Positions 54,276-63,217 are shown, counted from the first letter of the stretch. The stretch is 64,000 nt of DNA from an uncultured Porphyromonadaceae bacterium (GCA_900540205.1 UQER01000014.1:1-64000), one strand, 5' to 3'. Numbers and translations: made by a program. The notes: generated from the sequence alone by a model not told the origin.

Positions 54276-56111
54276 ATGCGCCGTCGCATGGCGGCGGGTG
54301 CAGCCCGCTTCAGGCGATTCACATCGCGCTTCACCCCGGTCATCGACGCAATTGCCTCGGTGCTTGGGGTGATTGCGTTTGCGGCGGCCGTCACCTGCCT
54401 TGTCGAGCTGCTGCTGCATGTGGGGTTCGAGCACTCTCCGGCTGAAATCCGATTGATGAACCGCGTGCTTAAAGGATGCCAGATCGCTTTTCTTACAAGC
54501 ATCATCTTCAATCTGGTGTTCCGCTACAGAAACACTATGCGGCATACCCGCATTGTGAAATGGATTGTGGACACCGCCGTCCTGATCACGCTTCTGCCGT
54601 TGGTCTACCCCCATCCGGAGCATCCGTGGATTCCGATGCTCGAGCATGTGCTCTACAACCGGACGGTGCTGTATGTTATTCTGGCATCGTATTCGGCTGT
54701 GGACATCTCCTACGGCATAGTGAAACTCGCCGGCAAGCACACCAACCCGTCGCTGCTGCTTTCGGCCAGTTTCCTGCTTCTCATCATTGCAGGCTCGTTC
54801 GTGCTGATGATGCCGCGTTTCACGGTCAGCGGCATCTCGTACATCGACTCGCTGTTCGTATCCACATCGGCCGTATGCATTACCGGACTGACCACCGTCG
54901 ACGTGTCGCAGACGTTCACCCTGCGCGGCCTTGTGGTGCTCGGATTCCTCATTCAGGCCGGAGGGCTGGGCATCATGACCTTCACAAGTTTTTTCGCACT
55001 GTTCTTCAGCGGCAACACGTCCATCTACAGCCAACTGATGGTGAAGGATATGATCTACTCCAAGACCATGAGCAGCCTGATTCCCACGCTACTGCTTATT
55101 CTGGGCTTCACTCTGGCTATCGAGGCGCTCGGTGCGGTGGCGTTTTTCCTCGCGTTGCCCGACACGCTGCAGATGGCCACCGATGAGAAAATCGCCTTCT
55201 CGCTTTTCCATTCGCTCTCGGCATTCTGCAACGCAGGCTTTTCGAATCTCGAGGGTGGAATGTCGAACCCGGCTCTGCTGCATTCCAATCAGTCGGTCTA
55301 CATTGTGGCATCAGTGCTCATCGCCGCCGGCGGCATAGGATTCCCCACGCTGATGAATCTCAAGCTGGCCGGAGGGAGGGCGCTCAGGCGTCTGGGGCGC
55401 CGCCTGTCCAGACGCCCCAAGCCGCGTGTACCCTCGCACATCTACGACCTCAACACCAAGATTGTGCTCGTTTCCACGGGATGCATCTTCGCGGCAAGCG
55501 CACTGCTGTTCTTTATTTTCGAATATGACAACGCCCTGAGCGGATTCACTTTCGGCGAAAAGGTGGTGCAATCCGTGTTCAACGCATGGGTGCCGCGCTC
55601 GTCGGGATTCTCGTCGGTGAATCCGGCTGGATTTCTCAACATCACCCTTGTCATGTTCGTGCTGCTGATGTGGATAGGCGGAGCAAGCCAGTCGACGGCC
55701 GGAGGTATAAAGGTCAACACTTTTTCGGTGATGCTTCTGAATCTGCGCGCCATGGTTTACGGACGCCACCGCGTCACGGCTTTCGGCCGTACCATCTCCA
55801 CACCGTCGCTGCGGCGTGCACACGCCGTGATCGGGCTGTCGATAGTGTCCTATGTGTTTTTCGCAATGACACTCATAGGGCTCGAGCCCGGACTCCCCGC
55901 ACGCGACCTTCTCTATGAGGCGGCATCGGCACTGTTCACGGTAGGTTCGTCGCTGGGTGTAACGCACGAACTTGGCTCGCCGGCCAAAATGCTGCTGTGC
56001 GCGGCGATGTTCCTGGGACGCGTGGGCATACTGTCGCTGCTGGCCGGCATCGCGGGACGCGCCACCGACTCACCGGCACGTATGCCCGAAGAAAACATAA
56101 TCATAAACTGA
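54276..56111 (+). CDS. TrkH/KtrB-type potassium uptake membrane protein
   Basis: The K+ translocating subunit, about 611 residues. The four pore loops with their filter glycines are visible: SAVCITGLTTV, SAFCNAGFSNLEGG, RSSGFSSVNPAG and GSSLGVTHELGS. The core resembles KtrB/TrkH, but an N-terminal extra region of about 140 residues contains three or four additional helices. A TTG at 54252 is in frame; the ATG at 54276 is preferred. It is followed after 44 bp by the TrkA-type regulator, the usual gene pair. Confidence 0.92.
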   Translation: MRRRMAAGAARFRRFTSRFTPVIDAIASVLGVIAFAAAVTCLVELLLHVGFEHSPAEIRLMNRVLKGCQIAFLTSIIFNLVFRYRNTMRHTRIVKWIVDTAVLITLLPLVYPHPEHPWIPMLEHVLYNRTVLYVILASYSAVDISYGIVKLAGKHTNPSLLLSASFLLLIIAGSFVLMMPRFTVSGISYIDSLFVSTSAVCITGLTTVDVSQTFTLRGLVVLGFLIQAGGLGIMTFTSFFALFFSGNTSIYSQLMVKDMIYSKTMSSLIPTLLLILGFTLAIEALGAVAFFLALPDTLQMATDEKIAFSLFHSLSAFCNAGFSNLEGGMSNPALLHSNQSVYIVASVLIAAGGIGFPTLMNLKLAGGRALRRLGRRLSRRPKPRVPSHIYDLNTKIVLVSTGCIFAASALLFFIFEYDNALSGFTFGEKVVQSVFNAWVPRSSGFSSVNPAGFLNITLVMFVLLMWIGGASQSTAGGIKVNTFSVMLLNLRAMVYGRHRVTAFGRTISTPSLRRAHAVIGLSIVSYVFFAMTLIGLEPGLPARDLLYEAASALFTVGSSLGVTHELGSPAKMLLCAAMFLGRVGILSLLAGIAGRATDSPARMPEENIIIN

Positions 56112-56155
56112 CATCCCCCCGGAGGCGGCTGTCAAAATTTAAATCCCACTGTCTT

Positions 56156-56854
56156 ATGCGTTATCTTATTATCGGACTCGGCATCTACGGCACCAACCTG
56201 GCAAAGGACCTCACCGACATGGGTCATGAGGTGATAGGCGCCGACCACAAGGAAACGGCCGTCGATGCCATAAAGGACTATATAGCCACGGCATATATCA
56301 TCGACTCCACCGACGAGCAGGCCATCGGCGCGCTCCCGCTGAAAAACGTTGACCTTGTGATTGTGGCCATCGGCGAAAACTTCGGGGCAAGCATAAAGAC
56401 CGTGGCACTCCTCCGTAAACTCGGTGTGCGCAAGATTTTTGCCCGCGCCATCGACGACCTCCACCGGGCCATTCTTGAAGGAATGCATGTGGAACGCATC
56501 CTGAATCCCGAGCAACGCGCCGCCAACGACCTCGCCAACGAAATGGAGATGTCCACTGCCGTGGAGACCCTGCGGATTGATTCGGAACGTTACGTGATGC
56601 GCTTCGCCGCTCCCGGCTATTTCTTCGGGATGTATTACTCCGATATGAACCCCGACAGTATGTTCGGACTGACTCTCATCGGAGCTTCACGTCCCCGGGC
56701 CACTGCAAATGTGATGGGACTCCCTGCCACACAGCTTCGCGCACTCGACACCGCCAGTGATACCTCGCTGACAGTGGAACAGGGCGATGTGCTCACATGT
56801 CTGGGTACATCGAGATGCTACAAGGCACTTTCAAAACATATCGACAAGGAATAA
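56156..56854 (+). CDS. TrkA/KtrA-type potassium channel regulator (RCK)
   Basis: A cytosolic NAD(H)/ATP-binding RCK subunit, 232 residues, with a single RCK unit: the Rossmann start YLIIGLGIYGTNLAKDL, then VIGADHKE and IIDSTDEQAIGAL, and a C-terminal TrkA-C part (LPATQLRALDTASDTSLTVEQGDVL). The single unit is like KtrA rather than E. coli TrkA, which has two. The frame is open from 55997, but the ATG at 56156 is the natural start. Partner of the TrkH-like gene just upstream. Confidence 0.92.
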   Translation: MRYLIIGLGIYGTNLAKDLTDMGHEVIGADHKETAVDAIKDYIATAYIIDSTDEQAIGALPLKNVDLVIVAIGENFGASIKTVALLRKLGVRKIFARAIDDLHRAILEGMHVERILNPEQRAANDLANEMEMSTAVETLRIDSERYVMRFAAPGYFFGMYYSDMNPDSMFGLTLIGASRPRATANVMGLPATQLRALDTASDTSLTVEQGDVLTCLGTSRCYKALSKHIDKE

Positions 56855-56886
56855 GCTGCTTCCGGCAGCTCACCCGGCGGCAGGAA

Positions 56887-57738
56887 TCATTCGGCATAAA
56901 TCATGCGCCGCGTCATTCCTCCGTCTACCACGATATTCTCGCCGTTGATGAAATCGTTGTCTGGAAGCGAGAGCATCAGGCACAGGCGCGCCACATCGTC
57001 GGGACGCCCCACCCTTCCTGACGGATGCTGCGAATGGTCGGCGGCGGAAAGGCGGTCATAATCGCCGGTCTCTATCCAGCCGGGCGAAATGCTGTTTACG
57101 GTGATTCCATAGGGCGACAGCGACATCATGAGCGCATGGGTGAGCGCCACAAGCGCCCCTTTTGATGCCGAATATGCCTCGGTGCCCCTCTCGCTCTGGA
57201 AAGCTCTGGTTGACGCCACGTTTATTATACGCCCGTAAGGATTAGGCACAGCCAGTCCGCGGCGGTGAAGAGCCAGTGTGCGGGCTGCCACAAATGCCGG
57301 ACGCAGATTCACGGCCAAAACATCGTCGAACTCCTCAACGGTGGTCTGTTCTATCGGGCTGAAATTCGCCACGCCGGCATTATTTATTATAATATCTATG
57401 TCGCCCCACTCGTGCAGCAGTTCCTCAAGACGGATCTGAAACATGGCTGCGTCGCGCAAATCGAGCGGAATGAACCGTGAGCCTGTGGCACGCGCCGTGG
57501 CCGTTCCGGCATCGGTGTCCACATCGAAGAACGCGGTGCGGCATCCTGCATCGGCATAAGCCTTGACTATGGCGCGGCCTATGCCGGAGGCACCTCCGGT
57601 GACCACCACACGGCGAGGCGGAAATTTCAGATCGAGATGTCCGGCCCGCGCCCCCGACGGGGTGCGGCGAATACGGGCAGAGGCGTTTTTTCCGCTGCGC
57701 AGCTCCTCCATCTTTCGCTCAATGTAATTGTCGGCCAT
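56887..57738 (-). CDS. Short-chain dehydrogenase/reductase (SDR)
   Basis: A 283-residue NAD(P)-dependent oxidoreductase. The cofactor motif is VVVTGGASGIGRAI (TGxxxGIG). The NNAG motif is present (INNAGVANFSP), as is the catalytic S...YxxxK in VASTRAFQSERGTEAYSASKG. It ends with the usual GENIVVDGGMTRR. About 40 residues precede the Rossmann domain, slightly longer than usual. Substrate unknown. It lies 27 bp after aspartokinase and probably shares its transcript. Confidence 0.93.
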   Translation of the reverse strand: MADNYIERKMEELRSGKNASARIRRTPSGARAGHLDLKFPPRRVVVTGGASGIGRAIVKAYADAGCRTAFFDVDTDAGTATARATGSRFIPLDLRDAAMFQIRLEELLHEWGDIDIIINNAGVANFSPIEQTTVEEFDDVLAVNLRPAFVAARTLALHRRGLAVPNPYGRIINVASTRAFQSERGTEAYSASKGALVALTHALMMSLSPYGITVNSISPGWIETGDYDRLSAADHSQHPSGRVGRPDDVARLCLMLSLPDNDFINGENIVVDGGMTRRMIYAE

Positions 57739-57765
57739 GTTTGTGCTGAGAGTAGCAGAAAGTGA

Positions 57766-59088
57766 TTATTCGGACAGGAACAATTTATCGGACAGCGCAT
57801 TGAGGGCGCGCACCTTATCCTCCTTCTTCACAAGGAATGAGATGTTGTAGTTCGAGCCTCCGTAGGAAATCATGCGCAGGGGGATGTCGCGCAACGCATC
57901 GACGGCCTTGGCCTCGAAGCCTCGGTTGTGCCATTCAAGGTCGCCAACCACGCACACAATCACCATATCATAGTCTACGGTGACGGTGCCTATCTCTTTA
58001 AGTTCGTCGATGATGTGCTCCAGTTTCAGCGGATTGTCGATAGTCACCGAAATACCCACCTCCGAGGTGGCGATCATGTCGATGGGACGCTTGTAGGCGT
58101 CGAATATCTCGAACACGCGGTGGATGAACCCTTGCGCCGTGAGCATGCGCGTGGATTTGATTTTTATAGCAATGACGTTGTCCTTGGCGGCCACAGCCTT
58201 GATGGAACGGGAATGTACGGTATTGTATATCAATGTGCCGCGTGCAGTCGGATCCATTGTGTTGAGCACTCGCACGGGGATATTGTTGAGCTTGGCGGGC
58301 ATCACGCAGGCCGGATGCAGAATCTTTGCACCGAAATAGGCAAGCTCGGCAGCCTCGTCGAAATGCAGCTCGTGCACCGGCTCGGTGTGCTCCACGAAAC
58401 GTGGGTCGTTGTTGTGCATACCGTCTATGTCGGTCCATATCTCTATCTCCTCGGCATAGATGGCGGCCCCGATGAGCGATGCGGTAAGGTCGCTGCCGCC
58501 GCGCTGCAGATTGTCGATGTCGCCTGCCGCATTCCGGCATATGAAGCCCTGTGTGACGAACAGCGCGGCTTCGGGATGAGCATCGAGCATGGGCTGCAGA
58601 TGAGAGGTGATATAATCCACGTCAGCCTCGCCGTCGGCATCGGTACGCATGAATTCGAGTGCCGGAAGCCACACCGAAGCCGTGCCCTGCTCCTGCATGT
58701 AGAGATGCATCAGGGTGGTGGAGATAAGTTCGCCCTGAGCCAGAATCTCCTTCTCCTGCACGGAGGTGAACTCCCCTTCATGTGCAAAGGTGCGCAGGAA
58801 GCGGAACACATCGCCGACGGCAGCCGTGGCAGCCTCCCGGGTGGCCTCTTTGTCGTAAAGCTCGGCTATGACCTCGGTATATTTTTTCTCCAGGCTATTG
58901 ATGGTGGCCTTTGCGCCGTTTACATTATGGCGGTAAAGGTATTCGGCTATCTCCACCAGCGTGTTGGTGGTGCCTGACATGGCCGAAAGCACAATGATGT
59001 TGTTGCCGCGGGGAGTGACGAGGGCGGCCACCTCTTTTATGCGTTTGGCACTTCCGACGGAGGTGCCTCCGAATTTCAATACTTTCAT
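57766..59088 (-). CDS. lysC: Aspartate kinase
   Basis: Phosphorylates aspartate, the first step to lysine, threonine, methionine and diaminopimelate. It is 440 residues, monofunctional. The kinase domain starts MKVLKFGGTSVGSAKRI. GGSDLTASLIGAAIYAEEIEIWTDIDG holds the nucleotide and substrate residues. The C-terminal 150 residues form two ACT modules (MIATSEVGISVTID). It probably has lysine- or threonine-type feedback, but which cannot be read here. It is 84 bp downstream of the ftsE gene. Confidence 0.94.
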   Translation of the reverse strand: MKVLKFGGTSVGSAKRIKEVAALVTPRGNNIIVLSAMSGTTNTLVEIAEYLYRHNVNGAKATINSLEKKYTEVIAELYDKEATREAATAAVGDVFRFLRTFAHEGEFTSVQEKEILAQGELISTTLMHLYMQEQGTASVWLPALEFMRTDADGEADVDYITSHLQPMLDAHPEAALFVTQGFICRNAAGDIDNLQRGGSDLTASLIGAAIYAEEIEIWTDIDGMHNNDPRFVEHTEPVHELHFDEAAELAYFGAKILHPACVMPAKLNNIPVRVLNTMDPTARGTLIYNTVHSRSIKAVAAKDNVIAIKIKSTRMLTAQGFIHRVFEIFDAYKRPIDMIATSEVGISVTIDNPLKLEHIIDELKEIGTVTVDYDMVIVCVVGDLEWHNRGFEAKAVDALRDIPLRMISYGGSNYNISFLVKKEDKVRALNALSDKLFLSE

Positions 59089-59172
59089 ATGTGGTGAATG
59101 CGGGATTGCTTCTGTTGAGTGTTTGCGGGATTGCTTCTGCTTAGTTTTTTTGTAATGACAATGGCGCGGAGG

Positions 59173-59850
59173 TCAGATTTCCACGTTGTCCTGATCCACA
59201 AGCTGCTTGTCAATGCAGTGCAGCACACGGGCAGGATACTGCTCCACAAGCTGGAGGTTGTGGGTGGCCATCACAACGGCGGTGCCGTGCTCCGAGATTT
59301 CCCTGAGCGTGCGCACAATGTTGTCACCCGTCACGGGGTCAAGATTGCCGGTGGGTTCGTCGGCCAGAATCAGACGCGGATTGTTGAGCAAGGCACGGGC
59401 AATGACGATGCGCTGCTGTTCGCCGCCCGAAAGCTCATGCGGCATCTTGTAGCTCTTGTTGGCCATGCCCACACGACCCAGCACATGCTCAATGCGTTCC
59501 TCCTTTTCGTCGCTGTTCTTCCAGCCGGTGGCATCAAGCACGAATTTCAGGTTCTGGAACACCGTGCGGTCCGTGAGCAGCTGAAAATCCTGAAACACAA
59601 TGCCGATCTGACGGCGCAGCATAGGCACATCCTTACGCTTGATACCCACGAGGTCGAAATCCATCACGCGGGCCTCGCCGGTAAATACCGGAATTTCGGC
59701 ATACATCGACTTCAAAAGACTCGACTTGCCGCTGCCCACTTTACCGATAAGATAAACGAACTCGCCTTCGGAAAGGGAGAAATCAACATGCTTGAGCACC
59801 ACAAGCTCATCACGCAGAATCTCCACATCCTTATATTGAACTATACTCAT
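59173..59850 (-). CDS. ftsE: FtsE-type cell-division ABC transporter ATP-binding protein
   Basis: A 225-residue ABC ATPase. Walker A is LIGKVGSGKSS (36-43), the Q loop GIVFQDFQLL, the signature LSGGEQQR, Walker B LILADEPTGNLD and the switch histidine ATHNLQL. The FtsE-specific phrase RRQIGIVFQDFQLLTDRTV is present. FtsX, the membrane partner, is not adjacent. The frame extends to 59949, but MSIVQYKDVEILRDE at 59850 is the family start. A promoter box lies at 59880-59887. Confidence 0.9.
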   Translation of the reverse strand: MSIVQYKDVEILRDELVVLKHVDFSLSEGEFVYLIGKVGSGKSSLLKSMYAEIPVFTGEARVMDFDLVGIKRKDVPMLRRQIGIVFQDFQLLTDRTVFQNLKFVLDATGWKNSDEKEERIEHVLGRVGMANKSYKMPHELSGGEQQRIVIARALLNNPRLILADEPTGNLDPVTGDNIVRTLREISEHGTAVVMATHNLQLVEQYPARVLHCIDKQLVDQDNVEI

Positions 59851-59879
59851 ATTCTTTATGCTATGCCTTGTTAGACTTG

Positions 59880-59887
59880 CAAAGTTA
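59880..59887 (-). promoter_or_regulatory. -7 box of the ftsE-lysC-SDR promoter
   Basis: TAACTTTG on the minus strand, 30 bases before the ftsE start. Confidence 0.6.
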
Positions 59888-59984
59888 GGCCAACGCAGCC
59901 AATTAAGTGATGCTGCCCCACAAATTAACAAAATTTTAACAGCCGCCATCCCTCACCCGTTTCAAACCGACCTATCATTTTCAT

Positions 59985-59992
59985 TATCTTTG
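59985..59992 (+). promoter_or_regulatory. -7 box of the YjbQ gene promoter
   Basis: TATCTTTG on the plus strand, 52 bases before the ATG at 60044. Confidence 0.6.
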
Positions 59993-60043
59993 CATTCGTT
60001 TGGCGGCAGGTGGCCGCGACAAATTATTATCCGACAGACAGAC

Positions 60044-60457
60044 ATGACAGAACAGACTGAATTCACACTGCGCCCGCGCGGGAGGGGCATACATCTGGTG
60101 ACTGGCGAGATTCTCGGCCAGTTGCCTACGCTGCCGCGTGTAGGGCTGCTCAACCTGCTCATCAAGCACACATCGGCGGCACTCGCGCTGAACGAAAATG
60201 CCGACCCCGACGTAAGGCACGACATGAATGCCATTTTCGACCGGCTTGTGCCGGAGAATGCACCGTTCTACCTTCACACCGACGAAGGGCCCGACGATAT
60301 GCCGTCGCATGCCAAATCCGTAATCGTCGGCTCATCGCTCACGATTCCCGTAACTAACCACAGACTCAATCTCGGCACCTGGCAGGGAATTTATCTCTGT
60401 GAGTTCCGCGACTACGGCGGCGCACGGCGCATAGTGGCCACCGTGACCGGCGACTGA
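60044..60457 (+). CDS. YjbQ family (secondary thiamine-phosphate synthase-like) protein
   Basis: A 137-residue UPF0047 member. Conserved phrases are LLNLLIKHTSAALALNENADPDVRHDM, YLHTDEGPDDMPSHAK and GTWQGIYLCEFRD. The family can show weak thiamine phosphate synthase activity, but the physiological role is unclear. The frame is open from 59858; the ATG at 60044 (MTEQTEFTLRPRGRG) is the natural start. Divergent from ftsE. Confidence 0.93.
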   Translation: MTEQTEFTLRPRGRGIHLVTGEILGQLPTLPRVGLLNLLIKHTSAALALNENADPDVRHDMNAIFDRLVPENAPFYLHTDEGPDDMPSHAKSVIVGSSLTIPVTNHRLNLGTWQGIYLCEFRDYGGARRIVATVTGD

Positions 60458-60508
60458 CACAATGCCATTTTGCCATCCACGTTCGCCATCATCCGCCACA
60501 CTTCCGAC

Positions 60509-60631
60509 ATGGCTTTGGCCGCCGCATACATTGCCACTTATATCGGCATCCTTGCTGCCCTGACGGGGCTTTACCTGCTGATCGGGAAGGTGTCACCACG
60601 CCTGTTGCGCATTCTCACGGACCGGAGCTGA
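60509..60631 (+). CDS. Possible small membrane protein (40 residues)
   Basis: A short frame reading MALAAAYIATYIGILAALTG... with one good membrane helix (about residues 4-25) and a basic tail (SPRLLRILTDRS). It sits 51 bases after the YjbQ stop. No promoter or ribosome site is clear. It could be chance in GC-rich DNA, but the helix followed by positive charge is what real small membrane proteins show. Unrecognised. Confidence 0.3.
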   Translation: MALAAAYIATYIGILAALTGLYLLIGKVSPRLLRILTDRS

Positions 60632-60891
60632 CTTACATCTCCATTTTATCACGTCACATCATGCAGACAGTGGAATTTGCCCGCACGAATTTAAGCTCCT
60701 GAAATCAACATGAAGTCACACTCGCAAATCGGCTGAAATCAACGTCGAAATGTTGCTCAAATTCCGTTAATTATTTCTCAAATAGAAAATTATTGCTTAA
60801 TTTTGCACCGCTAAAACCGAAAATCAATAATAACAACTTATGCACAGCCGGGCCGCACAGCGGCGTGGCCATGCCTAAAAACACTTAATAT
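60632..60891. other. Intergenic region upstream of trigger factor
   Basis: No gene. The left part repeats the phrase TGAAATCAACATGAA/TGAAATCAACGTCGAA (60701-60716 and 60733-60748). The right part holds the trigger-factor promoter. Confidence 0.5.
60774..60805 (+). promoter_or_regulatory. Promoter of the trigger factor gene
   Basis: TTTC (60774-60777), a 20-bp spacer and TAATTTTG (60798-60805): close to the Bacteroidetes consensus. The leader to the ATG at 60892 is about 80 bases. Confidence 0.7.
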
Positions 60892-62253
60892 ATGCAAGTT
60901 ACGCTTGAAAAGAACGGCAATCTCGAAGGCCGCATAAAAGTTGAAGTTGTCAAGGACGACTACGCTCAGAAGGTCGACAAAGAACTTAAAGAAATTGGCC
61001 GCACACGCCAGATTCCCGGCTTCCGCAAGGGCCATGTAAGCATCGACCAGCTGCGTCGCCGCTTCGGCAAAGACGTGAAAAGCCACGTGCTCAACGAAGA
61101 GGTTTATCGTGCCGTAATCGATTATATCCGCGAAAACAAGCTTGACGTTCTCGGCGAACCCCTCCCCGTTGAAGTCAAGGAAATCAACCTCGACGACACC
61201 GACTACACTTTCGAATACGAAATCGGTCTCGCTCCCGAAATCAACGTAGAGCTTAACAAGGACATCACAGTGCCCTACTACACCATCAACGTAACTGACG
61301 AAATGGTGAAAGAGCAGGACACCGCCCTCTGCGAGCGTTTCGGCGCACAGGTTCCCGGCGAGGAAGTTGATGCCAAAGCCCTTGTGAAAGGTGCCATCAT
61401 GCAGCTGGCCGAAGACGGCACAGTGCGCACCGACGAAGATGCAGTGCAGGTTGTGGACGGCATCGTTGCCCCCATGTACTTCACCGACAAAGAGCAGGCA
61501 GCCCTGTTCCTCGGCAAGAAAGTCGGCGACAAGGTAGTGTTCAATCCCTTCAAGACATGCAACGGCAATGCCGCAGAACTTGCCTCCATGCTCCACGTCG
61601 ACAAGGACAAAGCCGTTACACTCACCGGCGATTTCGAACTTGCAATCTCCGAAATCATCGTCCTCAAGCCCGCACAGCATGGCGAGGAATTCTATAAAGA
61701 AGTATTCCCCGGCAACGCCGAGGTAACCGACGAAGACAAATATTTCGCCGAACTCCGCAAGATGATTGCCTCGCAGCTCGCCCCCAACAGCGACCATCTG
61801 TTCAACCGCGACGCCCAGAAACTGATTATTGAAAAATTCGGCAACTTCGATCTCCCCGCCGAATTCCTCAAGAAATGGCTCGTTGCCCGCAACGAAGGTC
61901 TCACCGCCGAAAATGTGGACGAGGAATACTCCAAGATGGTCGACTCCATCAAATGGGAACTGCTCCGCGGCAAAATCGCAGCAGCACACGACATCAAGGT
62001 CACCGAAGACGATATGCTCAACTTCGCCAAGGCAATTGCCATGCAGCAGTTCGCACAGTACGGCATGACCAACATGGACGAAGAGACCCTCACAAACTAC
62101 GCACGTCGCATCCTTGAGGACAAGAACTACCGTTCGCGCATGACCGAGGACGTGGCCAACCGCAAACTCTTCAATGTGGTAAAGGCCCTCGTCAACCTCG
62201 ACGAAAAGACCGTAAGCCTCGACGAGTTCAAGCAGCTCGCACAGGCCGAATAA
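60892..62253 (+). CDS. tig: Trigger factor (ribosome-bound chaperone / peptidyl-prolyl isomerase)
   Basis: Binds nascent chains at the ribosome exit. It is 453 residues, usual length. The ribosome-binding signature is in IPGFRKGHVSIDQLRRRFG (GFRxG). The centre (about 150-245) is the FKBP-type isomerase domain, here divergent (VKGAIMQLAEDGTV; LFLGKKVGDKVVFNPF). The C-terminal arms are helical and charged (LRKMIASQLAPNSDHLF). ClpP/ClpX, often next to tig, are not downstream in the window. Confidence 0.95.
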   Translation: MQVTLEKNGNLEGRIKVEVVKDDYAQKVDKELKEIGRTRQIPGFRKGHVSIDQLRRRFGKDVKSHVLNEEVYRAVIDYIRENKLDVLGEPLPVEVKEINLDDTDYTFEYEIGLAPEINVELNKDITVPYYTINVTDEMVKEQDTALCERFGAQVPGEEVDAKALVKGAIMQLAEDGTVRTDEDAVQVVDGIVAPMYFTDKEQAALFLGKKVGDKVVFNPFKTCNGNAAELASMLHVDKDKAVTLTGDFELAISEIIVLKPAQHGEEFYKEVFPGNAEVTDEDKYFAELRKMIASQLAPNSDHLFNRDAQKLIIEKFGNFDLPAEFLKKWLVARNEGLTAENVDEEYSKMVDSIKWELLRGKIAAAHDIKVTEDDMLNFAKAIAMQQFAQYGMTNMDEETLTNYARRILEDKNYRSRMTEDVANRKLFNVVKALVNLDEKTVSLDEFKQLAQAE

Positions 62254-62273
62254 CAAGCCATACAACCCAACAT

Positions 62274-62317
62274 CAGCAGGCGCTGTGCCCCCGTCATAAG
62301 GAGCACAGCGCCTGTTG
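62274..62317 (+). terminator. Hairpin after trigger factor (weak terminator)
   Basis: CAGCAGGCGCTGTGC pairs with GCACAGCGCCTGTTG (15 bp with one G-T pair). There is no strong T-run, so it may be a stabilising hairpin. Confidence 0.5.
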
Positions 62318-62425
62318 CATCCGGCATATAGCTGCAATCAACATCGCGTTTTATTGTTGGCGGCCTTGACCCGCAGAGACATGCGTTTTGAGCCGCAGAG
62401 TGATGGCACGACAGTTTTTTATTAC

Positions 62426-62433
62426 TAATTTTG
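62426..62433 (+). promoter_or_regulatory. -7 box of the truncated AraC-type gene
   Basis: TAATTTTG on the plus strand, 17 bases before the ATG at 62450. The promoter of the remnant looks intact. Confidence 0.5.
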
Positions 62434-62449
62434 CCCTTATAACATTTAA

Positions 62450-62770
62450 ATGGCAATGGCAATAAACCAGAAAGAGAACCTCGGCCCGATGAAGCTGATA
62501 TTCAATTACAACAATGTGTTCTACAGCTTCTTTTACGACGACCTTAGCGGCTGCATCCACCGCTCGCGGGAATATGCGCTCAACTATGTGTACTCCGGCG
62601 AGATGATTCTCGACAACGGAACCGAAAAGATTCATGTGCGCAAAGGGATATCCATCAACACAACAATCGGGGCAGTGATCATATGCATCATTGCCCCTGC
62701 TTTTTTGCCGATTCGTAGCGGCGGCGGTGGGTCATCACGTTTTTCATGTTCTGCTGCGCCCATTCCGTGA
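62450..62770 (+). pseudogene. Remnant of an AraC-type regulator (N-terminal part only)
   Basis: A 106-residue frame. The first 67 residues (LGPMKLIFNYNNVFYSFFYDD; ALNYVYSGEMILDNGTEKIHVRKG) look like the cupin-type ligand domain at the start of AraC/XylS regulators, where the next residues would normally form the rest of the barrel. After about position 62655 the sequence changes character and then reads through the reverse complement of the HxlR gene's 3' end. The DNA-binding domain is missing, so this is probably a broken gene. The ending is not a family sequence. Confidence 0.55.
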
Positions 62771-63071
62771 GCTGCATTATCAGCGGAATGAGCGAGCGGC
62801 CGGTGTCAGTGAGCGTATACTCCACTTTGGGTGGCACCTGCGCATACACCTTGCGGTCAATCAGGCCGTCGGCATCCAGTGTCTTAAGTGTGGTGGAGAG
62901 CACCCGTGTGGAAATATCGGGAATCATACGCCCCAGCTCGTTGAACCTCACAACACCCGCTCCGTTGATCACCAGTAAAACCAGCAGCGACCATTTGTCG
63001 CCGAATCTGGCCACCACATTGCGTATCGGACAAATCTCGATGATTGAATTGCTGTTTTCTTTCTTTTTCAT
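62688..63071 (-). CDS. HxlR family winged-helix transcriptional regulator
   Basis: A 127-residue regulator of the redox/electrophile-sensing HxlR family. The family pattern is clear: ICPIRNVVARFGDKWSLLVLLVING, RFNELGRMIPDISTRVLSTTLKTLDADGLI and VEYTLTDTGRSLIPLI. The cysteine in CPI, near residue 14, is the position of the redox-sensing cysteine in this family. It is divergent from the cupin gene, with a palindromic operator between. Confidence 0.93.
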   Translation of the reverse strand: MKKKENSNSIIEICPIRNVVARFGDKWSLLVLLVINGAGVVRFNELGRMIPDISTRVLSTTLKTLDADGLIDRKVYAQVPPKVEYTLTDTGRSLIPLIMQLTEWAQQNMKNVMTHRRRYESAKKQGQ

Positions 63072-63091
63072 TTAAATTACACTTTATTTCA

Positions 63092-63123
63092 CAAAGCTAC
63101 TATCAAATCCGCATATACACAAA
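63092..63123 (-). promoter_or_regulatory. Promoter of the HxlR gene
   Basis: On the minus strand TTTG (63120-63123), a 20-bp spacer, then TAGCTTTG (63092-63099), 20 bases before the start codon. Confidence 0.8.
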
Positions 63124-63190
63124 TCCGATAAATTATTTTCCGAAAAATTTAAACCGCCAATTGCCTGCCGCTCTGCAAAAGTGATAAAAA

Positions 63191-63216
63191 GGTTACTATA
63201 TGGTAGAAAAGTAACC
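63191..63216. promoter_or_regulatory. Palindromic operator, probably for the HxlR regulator
   Basis: GGTTACT (63191-63197) and AGTAACC (63210-63216) are perfect inverted repeats separated by 12 bp. They lie directly upstream of the cupin -33 box. The position and symmetry fit a dimeric winged-helix regulator of the adjacent HxlR gene. Confidence 0.7.
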
Positions 63217-63217
63217 T

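Noticed and set aside
60838..62337. 499-residue minus-strand frame opposite trigger factor
   Set aside because: It is an antisense shadow with a repetitive valine/glycine/phenylalanine composition.
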